The notes beneath the pieces were generated by a model. The model searched no databases, was not told where the DNA came from, and saw only the letters and a list, made by a program, of their open reading frames with translations. The position numbers were made by a program, and so were the translations under genes. From Sinorhizobium terangae (GTDB lineage: Bacteria; Pseudomonadota; Alphaproteobacteria; Rhizobiales; Rhizobiaceae), in NCBI RefSeq assembly GCF_009601505.1, contig NZ_WITC01000058.1, forward strand, positions 1 to 64,000: a DNA stretch of 64,000 bases, read 5' to 3'. Shown here piece after piece: positions 26,169 to 34,719 of this stretch; the stretch's first letter is position 1, and each line of letters begins with the position of its first letter.

Positions 26169-26646
26169 TGCTTGCGCCGCCCAGGCTCGCTGTCGCGATG
26201 CGGATTTGGCGGACATGGAAGCGTGCGCCGACATCTTCAATCGCTGGGTGGACGCTACGGCGTGGATGCCAAGAGTCCATCCGGTAGGCGATGTGGTGCG
26301 GCATTATCGAGAAAGCGTCTTCGCAAACGGGCCTGTCATAGTCGCCGACTGTGGGGGCGAAATCGCGGGCTTTCTTGCCCTGTCCGCAGACGGCTTTGTG
26401 ACCGCGCTCTATCTGGACGAAAGCCACCGAGGCGTCGGAATCGGAACGGCGCTGCTTCGCGAAGCGAAGAAGCGGGCAAAAAGCGAGCTGAGGCTTTGGA
26501 CGTTTGAACACGATACGAGTGCCCAACGCTTCTATGAACGGGAGGGTTTCGTACCGGTGCGCAGAACGGGTGGCGAAAACGAAGAGAGGCTGCCAGACAT
26601 TCTCTATCACTGGCGCGCCGAACCGTTGAGCGGAAGGGAGGCGTGA
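26158..26646 (+). CDS. GNAT-family acetyltransferase inside the ABC operon
   Basis: 162 residues with the GNAT core: GGEIAGFLALSADGFVTALY then LDESHRGVGIGTALLREAKK (acetyl-CoA pyrophosphate loop RGVGIG, motif A) and a final FYEREGFVPV (motif B). It starts with ATGATG overlapping the ATPase stop (26166-26168) and ends 3 nt before the permease ATG, so it is translationally coupled in the transporter operon. Such enzymes acetylate amines or N-termini; a role in modifying the imported compound is possible but not shown. Confidence 0.88.
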   Translation: MMSSACAAQARCRDADLADMEACADIFNRWVDATAWMPRVHPVGDVVRHYRESVFANGPVIVADCGGEIAGFLALSADGFVTALYLDESHRGVGIGTALLREAKKRAKSELRLWTFEHDTSAQRFYEREGFVPVRRTGGENEERLPDILYHWRAEPLSGREA

Positions 26647-26649
26647 CCA

Positions 26650-27534
26650 ATGCGCGAAGAGAGCTTCTTCAGAGACAAGCTGCTTCCCATCTCTACCGTG
26701 GTCGTCATCCTGATCGCCGTTTGGTACCTCACCACCATCTTCCTCAATGCGCCCTTCGAGCGCGACGTGGCGGCCCGCGCCGGCACCGAGATCGGGTTCT
26801 CCGATATCGTCCGGAACACAATGGCGCAGGAGCGGCCCGTCCTGCCTGCCCCTCACCAGGTCGTCGCCGAAATCTGGGATACGACCGCCAACAAGGCGAT
26901 CACGTCGAAGCGGAGTCTCATCTATCACGCCTGGATCACACTTTCCGCGACGCTGCTCGGCTTTGGCATCGGCGCCGCGCTTGGCGTGCTGCTCGCCGTC
27001 GGCATCGTTCACAACCGCGCGATGGACAGGTCCTTGATGCCCTGGGTGATCGCCAGCCAGACCATCCCGATCCTTGCGATCGCCCCGATGATCATCGTCG
27101 TCTTGAACGCGATCGGCATCGCCGGGTTGCTGCCGAAGGCGCTGATCTCGACGTACCTCTCGTTCTTCCCGGTCGTCGTCGGCATGGTGAAGGGACTGCG
27201 CAGCCCGGAAACGATCCAGCTCGACCTGATGCACACCTATAATGCCTCGTCGGCGCAGACCTTCTGGAAACTGCGCTGGCCATCCTCCATGCCCTACCTC
27301 TTCACCTCGCTGAAAGTCGCCGTCGCCATCTCGCTTGTCGGCGCGATCGTCGGCGAGCTGCCCACGGGGGCCGTGGCCGGGCTTGGCGCCCGCCTGCTCG
27401 CTGGGTCGTATTATGGCCAGACGGTACAGATCTGGGCGGCTCTGTTCATGGCCGCAGCGCTCGCCGCCGTCCTCGTCATGATCGTTGGCCTCGCGCACAC
27501 CGCCGTTCTCAAGCGCATGGGAGCCAAGGCATGA
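26650..27534 (+). CDS. ABC transporter permease 1 (NitT/TauT/ThiX family)
   Basis: 294-residue inner-membrane permease. The N-terminal helix LLPISTVVVILIAVWYLTTI is followed by a ~70-residue periplasmic stretch, then five helices (LLGFGIGAALGVLLAVGI, LAIAPMIIVVLNAIGIAGLL and others). The EAA loop is WKLRWPSSMPYLFTSLKVAV. GGGAGG lies upstream of the ATG. Overlaps the second permease by 4 nt. Confidence 0.9.
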   Translation: MREESFFRDKLLPISTVVVILIAVWYLTTIFLNAPFERDVAARAGTEIGFSDIVRNTMAQERPVLPAPHQVVAEIWDTTANKAITSKRSLIYHAWITLSATLLGFGIGAALGVLLAVGIVHNRAMDRSLMPWVIASQTIPILAIAPMIIVVLNAIGIAGLLPKALISTYLSFFPVVVGMVKGLRSPETIQLDLMHTYNASSAQTFWKLRWPSSMPYLFTSLKVAVAISLVGAIVGELPTGAVAGLGARLLAGSYYGQTVQIWAALFMAAALAAVLVMIVGLAHTAVLKRMGAKA

Positions 27535-28400
27535 GTCTTCCCGTTCTCGCCGGAGCCGTGCTCTTCTGGCTCGCTGCCTGGGCCTTCAACGAGTGGCTCG
27601 TGCGCCAGCACTTTGCGCACGCAACGGCCGCGAACGCCGCGCGTTTCGCCGTTCCCCTCCTCTTCGGCATCACCATTCTCGTGCTTTGGGAAGGTGTCGT
27701 CCGCGGCTTCGGCATTCCGTCGGTGCTGCTGCCGGCGCCGTCGATGATCTGGCAGCGCCTCGTCAACTCCCTGCCGACGCTGGCAGCGGACTTCCGGCAG
27801 ACCTTCCTGAAAGCCGTGCTGACCGGCTATGCGCTCGGCTGCGGCCTCGGCTTCGTCGTGGCGATCCTGATCGACCGCTCTCCCTTCCTGCAGAAAGGCC
27901 TGCTGCCCCTCGGCAACTTCGTCTCTGCGCTCCCCGTCATCGGCGTCGCGCCGATCATGGTCATGTGGTTCGGCTTCGACTGGCAGTCAAAAGTCGCCGT
28001 CGTCGTCATCATGACCTTCTTTCCGATGCTGGTGAACACGGTTTCCGGCTTGGCGGCGGCGAGCCACATGGAGCGGGACCTGATGCGCACCTACGCGGCG
28101 ACATGGTGGCAGACGCTCGTCAAGCTGCGCCTTCCCGCCGCCTGGCCTTTCATTTTCAACGCGCTCAAGATTAACTCCACGCTGGCGCTGATCGGCGCCA
28201 TCGTCGCCGAATTCTTCGGAACGCCCATTGTCGGCATGGGCTTCCGGATCTCCACGGAAGTGGGCCGCATGAACGTCGACATGGTTTGGGCCGAGATCGC
28301 CGTCGCGGCGGTGGCTGGCTCCGCCTTCTACGGGGTGGTCGCGCTCGCCGAGCGCGCCGTCACCTTCTGGCATCCGTCCATCCGCAGTGGGCGGGCCTAA
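27531..28400 (+). CDS. ABC transporter permease 2 (NitT/TauT/ThiX family)
   Basis: 289-residue permease paralogous to the upstream one, with about six helices (VPLLFGITILVLWEGVVRGF, YALGCGLGFVVAILI, VKLRLPAAWPFIFNALKINS as the EAA loop). ATGA overlap with permease 1 implies a stoichiometric heterodimer. Followed by a paired palindrome before the binding-protein gene. Confidence 0.9.
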   Translation: MSLPVLAGAVLFWLAAWAFNEWLVRQHFAHATAANAARFAVPLLFGITILVLWEGVVRGFGIPSVLLPAPSMIWQRLVNSLPTLAADFRQTFLKAVLTGYALGCGLGFVVAILIDRSPFLQKGLLPLGNFVSALPVIGVAPIMVMWFGFDWQSKVAVVVIMTFFPMLVNTVSGLAAASHMERDLMRTYAATWWQTLVKLRLPAAWPFIFNALKINSTLALIGAIVAEFFGTPIVGMGFRISTEVGRMNVDMVWAEIAVAAVAGSAFYGVVALAERAVTFWHPSIRSGRA

Positions 28401-28401
28401 C

Positions 28402-28501
28402 GCATGTCGCCCGAAAGTATGCAGCGGTTTCGGGACAACGACATGCAGGCAAACAAAGACCGAAAGCGCGTCGCCGGGCTCCTATCGAATGCGATGCGCT
28501 T
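28402..28501. repeat. Two tandem hairpins between permease 2 and binding protein
   Basis: GCATGTCG-CCCGAAA (28402-28416) pairs with TTTCGGG and CGACATGC (28428-28446). A second one follows: AAGCGCGTCGC (28464-28474) with GCGATGCGCTT (28491-28501), 10 of 11 pairs. It has the look of a Sinorhizobium dispersed palindromic element inside an operon, and could protect or separate mRNA segments so that the binding protein is made in excess. Confidence 0.65.
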
Positions 28502-28546
28502 CAAAATGAAGCAATGAGAATGAACCAACAATAAGAGGGAACAGAC

Positions 28547-29539
28547 ATGAATAAGAAACTTGCGTCTCTGCTTGCTGCAGGCGTCTTTTCGCTTGCCGCC
28601 TTCCATGCCAATGCCGCCGACAAGGTCACGCTGCAATTGAAGTGGGTCACCCAGGCCCAGTTTGCCGGCTACTACGTCGCCAAGGACAAGGGCTTCTACG
28701 AGGAAGAGGGCCTTGACGTCGATATCAAGCCCGGCGGCCCGGATATCGCGCCGGCCCAGGTGATTGCCGGCGGGGGAGCCGACGTCATCGTCGACTGGAT
28801 GCCTTCCGCCCTTGCCACGCGCGAAAAGGGCGTGCCGCTCGTCAACATCGCCCAGCCGTTCAAGAGCTCCGGCATGATGCTGACCTGTCTCAAGGAATCC
28901 GGCGTGACGAGCCCGGACGACTTCAAGGGCAAGACGCTCGGCGTCTGGTTCTTCGGCAACGAATATCCCTTCCTCTCCTGGATGGCACATCTGAAGATCC
29001 CGACCGAGGGCGGTGCAGACGGTGTGACCGTGTTGAAGCAGGGCTTCAACGTCGATCCCCTGATTCAGAAGCAGGCCGCCTGCATCTCCACGATGACCTA
29101 CAACGAGTATTGGCAGGTGATCGACGCCGGCATCAAGCCGGAGGACCTCGTAACCTTCAAATATGAAGACCAAGGCGTCGCCACCCTCGAAGATGGCCTT
29201 TATGTGCTCGAAGACAAGCTCAAGGATCCGGCATTCAAGGAAAAGATGGTGAAGTTCGTCCGCGCCTCGATGAAGGGCTGGAAATATGCCGAGGAGAACC
29301 CGGACGAGGCTGCCGATATCGTCCTTGAGAACGATTCCACGGGCGCCCAGACGGAAAAGCACCAGAAGCGCATGATGGGCGAAATCGCCAAGCTGACGGC
29401 AGGCTCCAACGGCGCGCTCGACGAGGCCGACTACAAGCGCACTGTCCAGTCGCTGCTCGCCGGCGGCTCCGACCCAGTCATCTCTAAGGAGCCGGTAGGC
29501 GCCTGGACGCACGAAGTAACCGACGAAGCGCTCAAGTAA
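28547..29539 (+). CDS. ABC transporter substrate-binding protein, NMT1/THI5-like
   Basis: 330 residues with a Sec signal (KKLASLLAAGVFSLAAFHAN, cleavage near ANAA-DK). The mature part shows the NMT1/SsuA-like fold: VTLQLKWVTQAQFAGYYVAK, a G-rich ligand loop VIAGGGADVIVDWMPSALAT, and the hinge FKGKTLGVWFFGNEYPF. Relatives bind hydroxymethylpyrimidine (ThiY), riboflavin or sulfonates; WVTQAQFAGYYVA is the ThiY/RibY-like pattern. With pyrimidine degradation genes upstream, a pyrimidine base or derivative is the best guess. GAGGGA precedes the ATG. Terminator at 29565. Confidence 0.88.
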   Translation: MNKKLASLLAAGVFSLAAFHANAADKVTLQLKWVTQAQFAGYYVAKDKGFYEEEGLDVDIKPGGPDIAPAQVIAGGGADVIVDWMPSALATREKGVPLVNIAQPFKSSGMMLTCLKESGVTSPDDFKGKTLGVWFFGNEYPFLSWMAHLKIPTEGGADGVTVLKQGFNVDPLIQKQAACISTMTYNEYWQVIDAGIKPEDLVTFKYEDQGVATLEDGLYVLEDKLKDPAFKEKMVKFVRASMKGWKYAEENPDEAADIVLENDSTGAQTEKHQKRMMGEIAKLTAGSNGALDEADYKRTVQSLLAGGSDPVISKEPVGAWTHEVTDEALK

Positions 29540-29564
29540 CAGACGCAAAAAGCCAATGGAAACC

Positions 29565-29599
29565 GGAGCGTGCGGCCCCCGCCGCGCGCTCCTTTTTCT
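29565..29599 (+). terminator. Rho-independent terminator of the ABC operon
   Basis: GGAGCGTGCGG (29565-29575) pairs with CCGCGCGCTCC (29582-29592), followed by TTTTTCTT. Confidence 0.85.
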
Positions 29600-29601
29600 T
29601 A

Positions 29602-29681
29602 CAGCGCCGCGCGTCCAATCGGACGCGCCAAGGTCGCTGTAGCGCTTTGAATCGATTTCGATTTAAGCAATCATGCAGTAG
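29602..29681 (+). repeat. Dispersed Sinorhizobium intergenic repeat, family A, full copy
   Basis: The 5' half is a palindrome (GCGCGTCC-AATC-GGACGCGC) running into AAGGTCGCTGTAGCGCTTTG; the 3' half contains ATCGATTTCGATTTAAGCAA then TCATGCAGTAG. Related copies or halves lie at 35411-35453, 45011-45086 (minus), 50947-50994 and 62971-63060. Confidence 0.7.
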
Positions 29682-30082
29682 AGCCGACGCCAACCCAATT
29701 CAGGAGGTCAAATAGTCGCGCCGAAGTTGCATCCTCGCATATTGCCTTGCGAGATATACGAGAATAGAAATGGTGAGGCACCATCGCTTCAGTGACCTTG
29801 TAAGCATTTAGCGCGACGATTACATAGGCCAAAGCGTTTGGTTAGGGCAGCTGAGGGAGGAAATCGTTTTCTTAAGCTTTGCCCTTTAGGGAACTTTTTC
29901 CTGGACTCGATGCAATCGGTTTGAAACCGCCTGCATTGGGAAAAATTTAAGCTTGTGACCATGTCCGTGAACGTGGCGATCCGCCGGCGGTGCAGGGGAC
30001 ACAAGAGAATAGCGTGATTTAAACCAGACCTTTGCCGCTTAAGGCGCGATGTCCGGTATTTCATTTTTGGGAAAACAGGCCG
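29682..30082. other. 400-nt spacer upstream of the RND genes
   Basis: No convincing gene; the open frame on the minus strand is antisense to the adaptor gene and is not coding. Palindromes visible: ATGGTG-AGG-CACCAT (29770-29784) and CGGTTTGAAACCG (29917-29929), the latter a plausible regulator site for the efflux operon. Poly-T/A stretches around 29895 and 29940 could hold a promoter. Confidence 0.5.
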
Positions 30083-31270
30083 ATGGCTCAGAAACTTGTT
30101 CCTCTTTTCGGCGCCTGCGCGGCAATGATCTTGTGCGCATTTTCCGGCACCTTTGCCGAAGAGGCTGCCAAGCCGCAACAATCGCAGACGCTCCCCTCGA
30201 TCGTCGTTACCGAAGCCGTACAGCAATCGATCAGCGACCGCGTCATCGCCACCGGCTCCATCGAGGCGGTCGAGGAGACCTATGTTTCGCCGCTTGTCGA
30301 CGGTCTTTCTGTGCGATCGCTGAACGTCGATGTCGGCGACAAGGTCGAAGAAGGCAGTACGCTGGTCGTCCTCAACGACGACGCACTGCTTTTGCAGAAG
30401 AGCCAGCTCGAAGCCAATCTCGCCAAGGCGGAGGCGTCGCTCGCCCAACTGCGCGCGCAGCTCGCCGAAATGACGGCCAATTCGGAAGAGGCGACACGCG
30501 TTGCCGATCGTGCCGTGCGGCTGTCCGAGAACGGCACGGTGTCGACGGCCGAGGCTGACCGCTTGAAGGCGCTCGCCGCCGCCGCCCGCGCCCGCGTCCA
30601 CTCGGCCGAGCAATCGGTGAGCGTCGCGACGGCAGACATCAAGGTGGTGCAGGCACAGATCGATGACATAGACCTGCGTCTTGCGCGTACTGCCGTGAAG
30701 GCTCCGGTCAGCGGCGTGATCTCAGCGAAGAACGCCAAAATCGGCGCCATTGCCAGCGGCAGCGGAGAGCCGCTCTTCGCCATCATTCGCGACGGTGCGA
30801 TCGAGATGAAGGCGGATGTCGCCGAGGCCGACCTCATCAAGCTTGCCGTCGGGCAGCCGGCGTCGGTCAGGCTCGCCGGAAGCAGCACCACGATCGAGGG
30901 CAAAATCCGGCTGATCGCGCCGACCGTGGACCCGCAGACGCGGCTTGGTTCGGTCGACATTACCCTGAGCGATACGTCGAAGGCCCGCGCCGGCATGTAT
31001 GCGAGCGCGGTCATCACTGTCGAACAAAAGCAAACGGTTGTTTTGCCGCAAACCGCTGTTACAGCCGACGACGGCAAGGCAATCGTCCGCAAGGTCGAAG
31101 ACGGCGTGGTCCGGCTGGTGCCGGTGGTTACCGGCATCCAGGACGGGCAGTTCGTCGAAATCCTTTCCGGCCTCAAGGCAGGTGAACAGGCAGTTGCAAA
31201 GGCCGGCGCCTATGTCCGCGACGGTGACCGCATCAACCCGGTCAAGTCTGCGCAGCCGGCCACCAACTGA
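30083..31270 (+). CDS. RND efflux periplasmic adaptor (membrane fusion protein)
   Basis: 395 residues from ATG 30083. An N-terminal signal/anchor (LVPLFGACAAMILCAFSGTF) is followed by a split lipoyl domain (YVSPLVDGLSVRSLNVDVGD and RTAVKAPVSGVISAKNAKIG), an alpha-helical hairpin (about 95-170, Ala/Glu/Leu-rich) and a beta-barrel/MP domain. No lipobox cysteine follows the hydrophobic segment, so an uncleaved or Sec-processed form is likely. It links the inner-membrane pump encoded 14 nt downstream to an outer-membrane channel that is not encoded here. Upstream ATG at 30032 has no ribosome site. Confidence 0.92.
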   Translation: MAQKLVPLFGACAAMILCAFSGTFAEEAAKPQQSQTLPSIVVTEAVQQSISDRVIATGSIEAVEETYVSPLVDGLSVRSLNVDVGDKVEEGSTLVVLNDDALLLQKSQLEANLAKAEASLAQLRAQLAEMTANSEEATRVADRAVRLSENGTVSTAEADRLKALAAAARARVHSAEQSVSVATADIKVVQAQIDDIDLRLARTAVKAPVSGVISAKNAKIGAIASGSGEPLFAIIRDGAIEMKADVAEADLIKLAVGQPASVRLAGSSTTIEGKIRLIAPTVDPQTRLGSVDITLSDTSKARAGMYASAVITVEQKQTVVLPQTAVTADDGKAIVRKVEDGVVRLVPVVTGIQDGQFVEILSGLKAGEQAVAKAGAYVRDGDRINPVKSAQPATN

Positions 31271-31284
31271 CGGGAACAGAGACC

Positions 31285-34200
31285 ATGAACTTCTCAGCCT
31301 GGTCCATCCGCAATCCGGTCGCCCCGATCCTGGCCTTCTTCGTGCTGGTCGTGCTCGGCTGGCAGTCGTTCAATTCGCTGCCGATCACCCGCTTCCCGAA
31401 CATCGACGTCCCGATCGTTCAGATCAGCGTCACGCAGAGCGGCGCCGCCCCCGCCGAACTCGAAACCCAGGTTACCAAGGAGATCGAGGACGCGGTCGCA
31501 GGCGTGTCTGGCGTCGACCACATCCAATCGACGATTACCGACGGCAGTTCGACCACAGCCGTCATCTTCCGCATGGAAGTGCCGACGACTCAGGCCGTGC
31601 AGGACGTCAAGGACGCGATCGACCGCATCCGCAGCGACCTGCCGACCTCGATAGAGGAGCCGATCGTCTCCAAGGTCGACGTCGAAGGCCAGGCGATCCA
31701 GACGTTCTCCGTCTCCTCACCCGGTATGACGCTGGAGGAGCTGTCCTGGTTCGTCGACGACACGATCAAGCGCGCCATCCAGGGCCAGAGCGGCATCGGC
31801 CGCGTCGACCGTTACGGCGGCTCCGATCGGGAGGTCCGCATCGAGCTTAACGAAGACCGCCTGAACTCATACGGCATTACCGCCGCCGACGTGAACGGGC
31901 AACTTCGCCGCATGAACATGGATCTCGGCTCCGGTCGCGGCCAGGTCGGCGGCAGCGAGCAGGCAATCCGCACGCTCGGCGACACGCGTGACGTGGCTGA
32001 GCTTGCCAACACCATGATCTCGCTGCCGAATGGACGCTTCGTCCGCCTGTCGAAACTCGGCAGCATCATCGATACCTACGAGGAGCCGAAGTCGTTCTCG
32101 CGGTTCAACGGCCATCCGGGCGTCACCTTCGCCGTCTTCCGCGCCAAGGGCGCCAGCGAAGTCACCGTTGCCGAAACGGTCGCCAAGACGCTCGACGACA
32201 TCCGCGCCAAGCATCCGGACGTCACCATCGAGAAGGTCGACGACTCGGTCTACTTTACCTACGGCAACTACGAGGCGGCGATCCATACGTTGATCGAGGG
32301 AGCACTGCTCGCCGTCGTCGTCGTGCTATTGTTCCTGCGCAACTGGCGTGCAACGCTGATTTCCGCGATCGCGCTGCCGCTCTCGGCCATCCCGACGTTC
32401 TGGGTGATGGAGCTCCTGGGCTTCTCGCTGAACCTCGTCAGCTTCCTCGCGATGACGCTCGCGACCGGTATCCTCGTCGACGACGCGATCGTAGAGATCG
32501 AGAATATCGAGCGGCATATTCGCATGGGCAAGTCGCCCTACCGCGCCGCGATCGAGGCGGCAGACGAGATCGGCCTGGCGGTGATCGCCACCACCTTCAC
32601 CATCATCGCCGTCTTTGTCCCGGTCTCGTTCATGCCGGGCATTCCGGGGCAATACTTCATTCAGTTCGGCCTGACGGTCGCGGTCTCCGTCTTCTTCTCG
32701 CTGCTCGTCGCCCGCCTGATCACCCCCGTTATGGCGGCCTATCTGATGAAGCCTAGCGATGTCGGTGGTGGCCACCACGGAGGCGACGACAGTGCCATCA
32801 TGAAGCTCTACACGGGCATCATCAGGGTGACGACCCGCTGGCGCTATTCGACGCTGTTGGCCGCCATCGGTTGCCTTGCCATCTCCCTCTACTTCCTGTT
32901 TCAGGTTCCCGGCAGCTTTCTGCCGCCGGAAGATGCATCGCGCGTCAGCCTGTCGATCGAATTGCCGCCGGACGCGATGCTCGAGGACACGGACCGGACG
33001 ACATCCGAGATCTATGACCGCATCAAGGACATAGACGGCGTCGAGAACGTCTTCGTGCTCGGCGGCGCCTCGCCGAAGGGCGATCTCGAACTGCGGCGCG
33101 CCGCAGTCACCGTGCTTCTCAAGAAGCTCGACCACTCGCTCGTCAACAAGGTCGTTAACGACGTCATCGGCCGCATGCCGCTCATCGGTGAGTACCTACC
33201 GAAGCTGCCGCCGGCGGGCCGCATCAAGCCGCAATCTGAGATCGAACGGGAGATCTTCGCAAAGCTGCGCTCGATTCCTGACGTACGTGTCACCAAGCTC
33301 AACGACCGTGGCGAGCGCGATCTGTCGTTCAACCTGCTCTCCAACAACGACGAAGACCTGGACAGCGCCGTCGCTGCACTTGAAGTCAAGCTGCGCAGTG
33401 ACCCGCTGCTCGCCAACGTCAGCCCCGATGGCGCGCTGCCGCGGCCGGAGCTGCAGATTCGTCCGCGCGCCGATCAGATGTCCCGCCTCGGCATCACGAC
33501 GCAGCAGATCTCCGAGGTCATCCGCGTCGCCACCATCGGCGACATCGACGCGCAACTCACCAAAATCGCGCTCGACGGCCGGCTGATCCCGATACGTGTC
33601 CAGCTCAACCGGGATTTCCGCACGGATCTCGCGGCGATCCGCAACCTCAAGGTCCAGACTGCGTCTGGCGCGACCGTTCCGCTTTCGAGCGTTGCGGACA
33701 TCAACTATTCGGAAGGCCCGAGCTCGATCAAGCGCTACGACCGGTACCGCGTCGTGACCTTGGGTGCCGACCTTCCGGTTGGCGTCGCGCTCGACACGGC
33801 GTCCAATCGCTTCAAGCAGATCGCGGGCGAGGTCAAGCTCCCGGCGACCGTCGAGTTCCGTGAAAGCGGCGATGCCGAGGTGCAGGCGGAAATGCAGCAG
33901 AGCTTCGGCAACGCCATGTTGCTCGGCCTGATGATGGTATTGGTCGTGCTCATCTTGCTGTTCAAGGATGTGATCCAGCCCTTCACCATCCTGTTCTCGC
34001 TGCCGCTCGCGATCGGCGGCGTGGCTGGAGCCCTGATCCTGACCCAGAACGCGCTCTCGATGCCGGTGCTGATCGGTATCCTTATGCTGATGGGTATCGT
34101 CACCAAGAACGCGATCCTGCTCGTGGATTTCGGTATCGAAATGATGCATCACGGCATGGACCGCACGCTGTCGATGATCGAAGCTGGCCGCAAGCGCGCC

Positions 34201-34590
34201 CGCCCGATTGTGATGACCTCGATCGCCATGTCCGCCGGCATGCTGCCGTCGGCGCTCGGCGTCGGCGAAGGCGGCTCCTTCCGTGCGCCGATGGCGATCG
34301 CGGTGATCGGAGGCATCATCGTCTCCACGGTGCTCAGCCTCGTCGTGGTTCCCTCCTTCTTCCTGATCATGGACGACCTGTCGCGGCTGCTCGCCTGGAT
34401 CTTCGGTCGCTTCGTCGGCAAGAAGGACGAGGAGGACCTGCCGCTCGACCGCGAGGCGCTGACGCGGCTCGCCGCCGAGCAGGGCAGCACGATCGAGGAA
34501 ATGCAGGAGCGCATCAAGGCGCTGGAAGAGCAGCGTGACGAAAAGTCCGGCCGCAAGGTCATCAACCATCCCGCGCTTGCCGCCGAGTAA
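31285..34590 (+). CDS. RND-family inner-membrane efflux permease
   Basis: 1101 residues, the usual size for an RND pump. Twelve helices in the 1+5+1+5 plan: NFSAWSIRNPVAPILAFFVL at the N-terminus, a large periplasmic loop (about 45-335), helices from LIEGALLAVVVVLLFLRNW with motif A (GILVDDAIVEIENIERH, the proton-relay Asp-Asp pair), a second loop (about 560-870), then ILMLMGIVTKNAILLVDF. The C-terminal ~70 residues are charged and coiled-coil-like (IEEMQERIKALEEQ). HAE1 rather than heavy-metal type by motif A; drug or lipid substrates are likely. Pumps of this subgroup in rhizobia can affect symbiosis, but nothing here proves it. Confidence 0.95.
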   Translation: MNFSAWSIRNPVAPILAFFVLVVLGWQSFNSLPITRFPNIDVPIVQISVTQSGAAPAELETQVTKEIEDAVAGVSGVDHIQSTITDGSSTTAVIFRMEVPTTQAVQDVKDAIDRIRSDLPTSIEEPIVSKVDVEGQAIQTFSVSSPGMTLEELSWFVDDTIKRAIQGQSGIGRVDRYGGSDREVRIELNEDRLNSYGITAADVNGQLRRMNMDLGSGRGQVGGSEQAIRTLGDTRDVAELANTMISLPNGRFVRLSKLGSIIDTYEEPKSFSRFNGHPGVTFAVFRAKGASEVTVAETVAKTLDDIRAKHPDVTIEKVDDSVYFTYGNYEAAIHTLIEGALLAVVVVLLFLRNWRATLISAIALPLSAIPTFWVMELLGFSLNLVSFLAMTLATGILVDDAIVEIENIERHIRMGKSPYRAAIEAADEIGLAVIATTFTIIAVFVPVSFMPGIPGQYFIQFGLTVAVSVFFSLLVARLITPVMAAYLMKPSDVGGGHHGGDDSAIMKLYTGIIRVTTRWRYSTLLAAIGCLAISLYFLFQVPGSFLPPEDASRVSLSIELPPDAMLEDTDRTTSEIYDRIKDIDGVENVFVLGGASPKGDLELRRAAVTVLLKKLDHSLVNKVVNDVIGRMPLIGEYLPKLPPAGRIKPQSEIEREIFAKLRSIPDVRVTKLNDRGERDLSFNLLSNNDEDLDSAVAALEVKLRSDPLLANVSPDGALPRPELQIRPRADQMSRLGITTQQISEVIRVATIGDIDAQLTKIALDGRLIPIRVQLNRDFRTDLAAIRNLKVQTASGATVPLSSVADINYSEGPSSIKRYDRYRVVTLGADLPVGVALDTASNRFKQIAGEVKLPATVEFRESGDAEVQAEMQQSFGNAMLLGLMMVLVVLILLFKDVIQPFTILFSLPLAIGGVAGALILTQNALSMPVLIGILMLMGIVTKNAILLVDFGIEMMHHGMDRTLSMIEAGRKRARPIVMTSIAMSAGMLPSALGVGEGGSFRAPMAIAVIGGIIVSTVLSLVVVPSFFLIMDDLSRLLAWIFGRFVGKKDEEDLPLDREALTRLAAEQGSTIEEMQERIKALEEQRDEKSGRKVINHPALAAE

Positions 34591-34617
34591 AACCGCTCCC
34601 GCGCTGCAAACTATCTA

Positions 34618-34647
34618 GGCCCGCGCCGTCATGCGCGGGCCTTTTTG
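34618..34647 (+). terminator. Rho-independent terminator of the RND operon
   Basis: GGCCCGCGC (34618-34626), loop CGTCAT, GCGCGGGCC (34633-34641), then TTTTTG. Confidence 0.92.
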
Positions 34648-34657
34648 TGAAAGTTAT

Positions 34658-34671
34658 TTGATCGGGGTCAA
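34658..34671. promoter_or_regulatory. FNR/FixK-type box upstream of the Crp/Fnr gene
   Basis: TTGA-TCGGGG-TCAA fits TTGA-N6-TCAA exactly. It lies 49-62 nt upstream of the Crp/Fnr regulator gene, whose recognition helix has the E-x-x-S-R residues that read TTGA half-sites, so self-regulation is plausible. Confidence 0.6.
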
Positions 34672-34719
34672 TTCGCATCTTTCGATGACCGATTAGGATC
34701 GGTTCGATCCAATTCGGGA

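Noticed and set aside
29889..29915. GGAAC at about 29890 as a stress promoter for the RND operon
   Set aside because: The position 16-17 nt downstream reads TGCA/GCAA, not CGTT.
29789..30613. 274-codon minus-strand frame in the RND spacer
   Set aside because: Mostly antisense to the adaptor gene; no ribosome site and no recognised domain.
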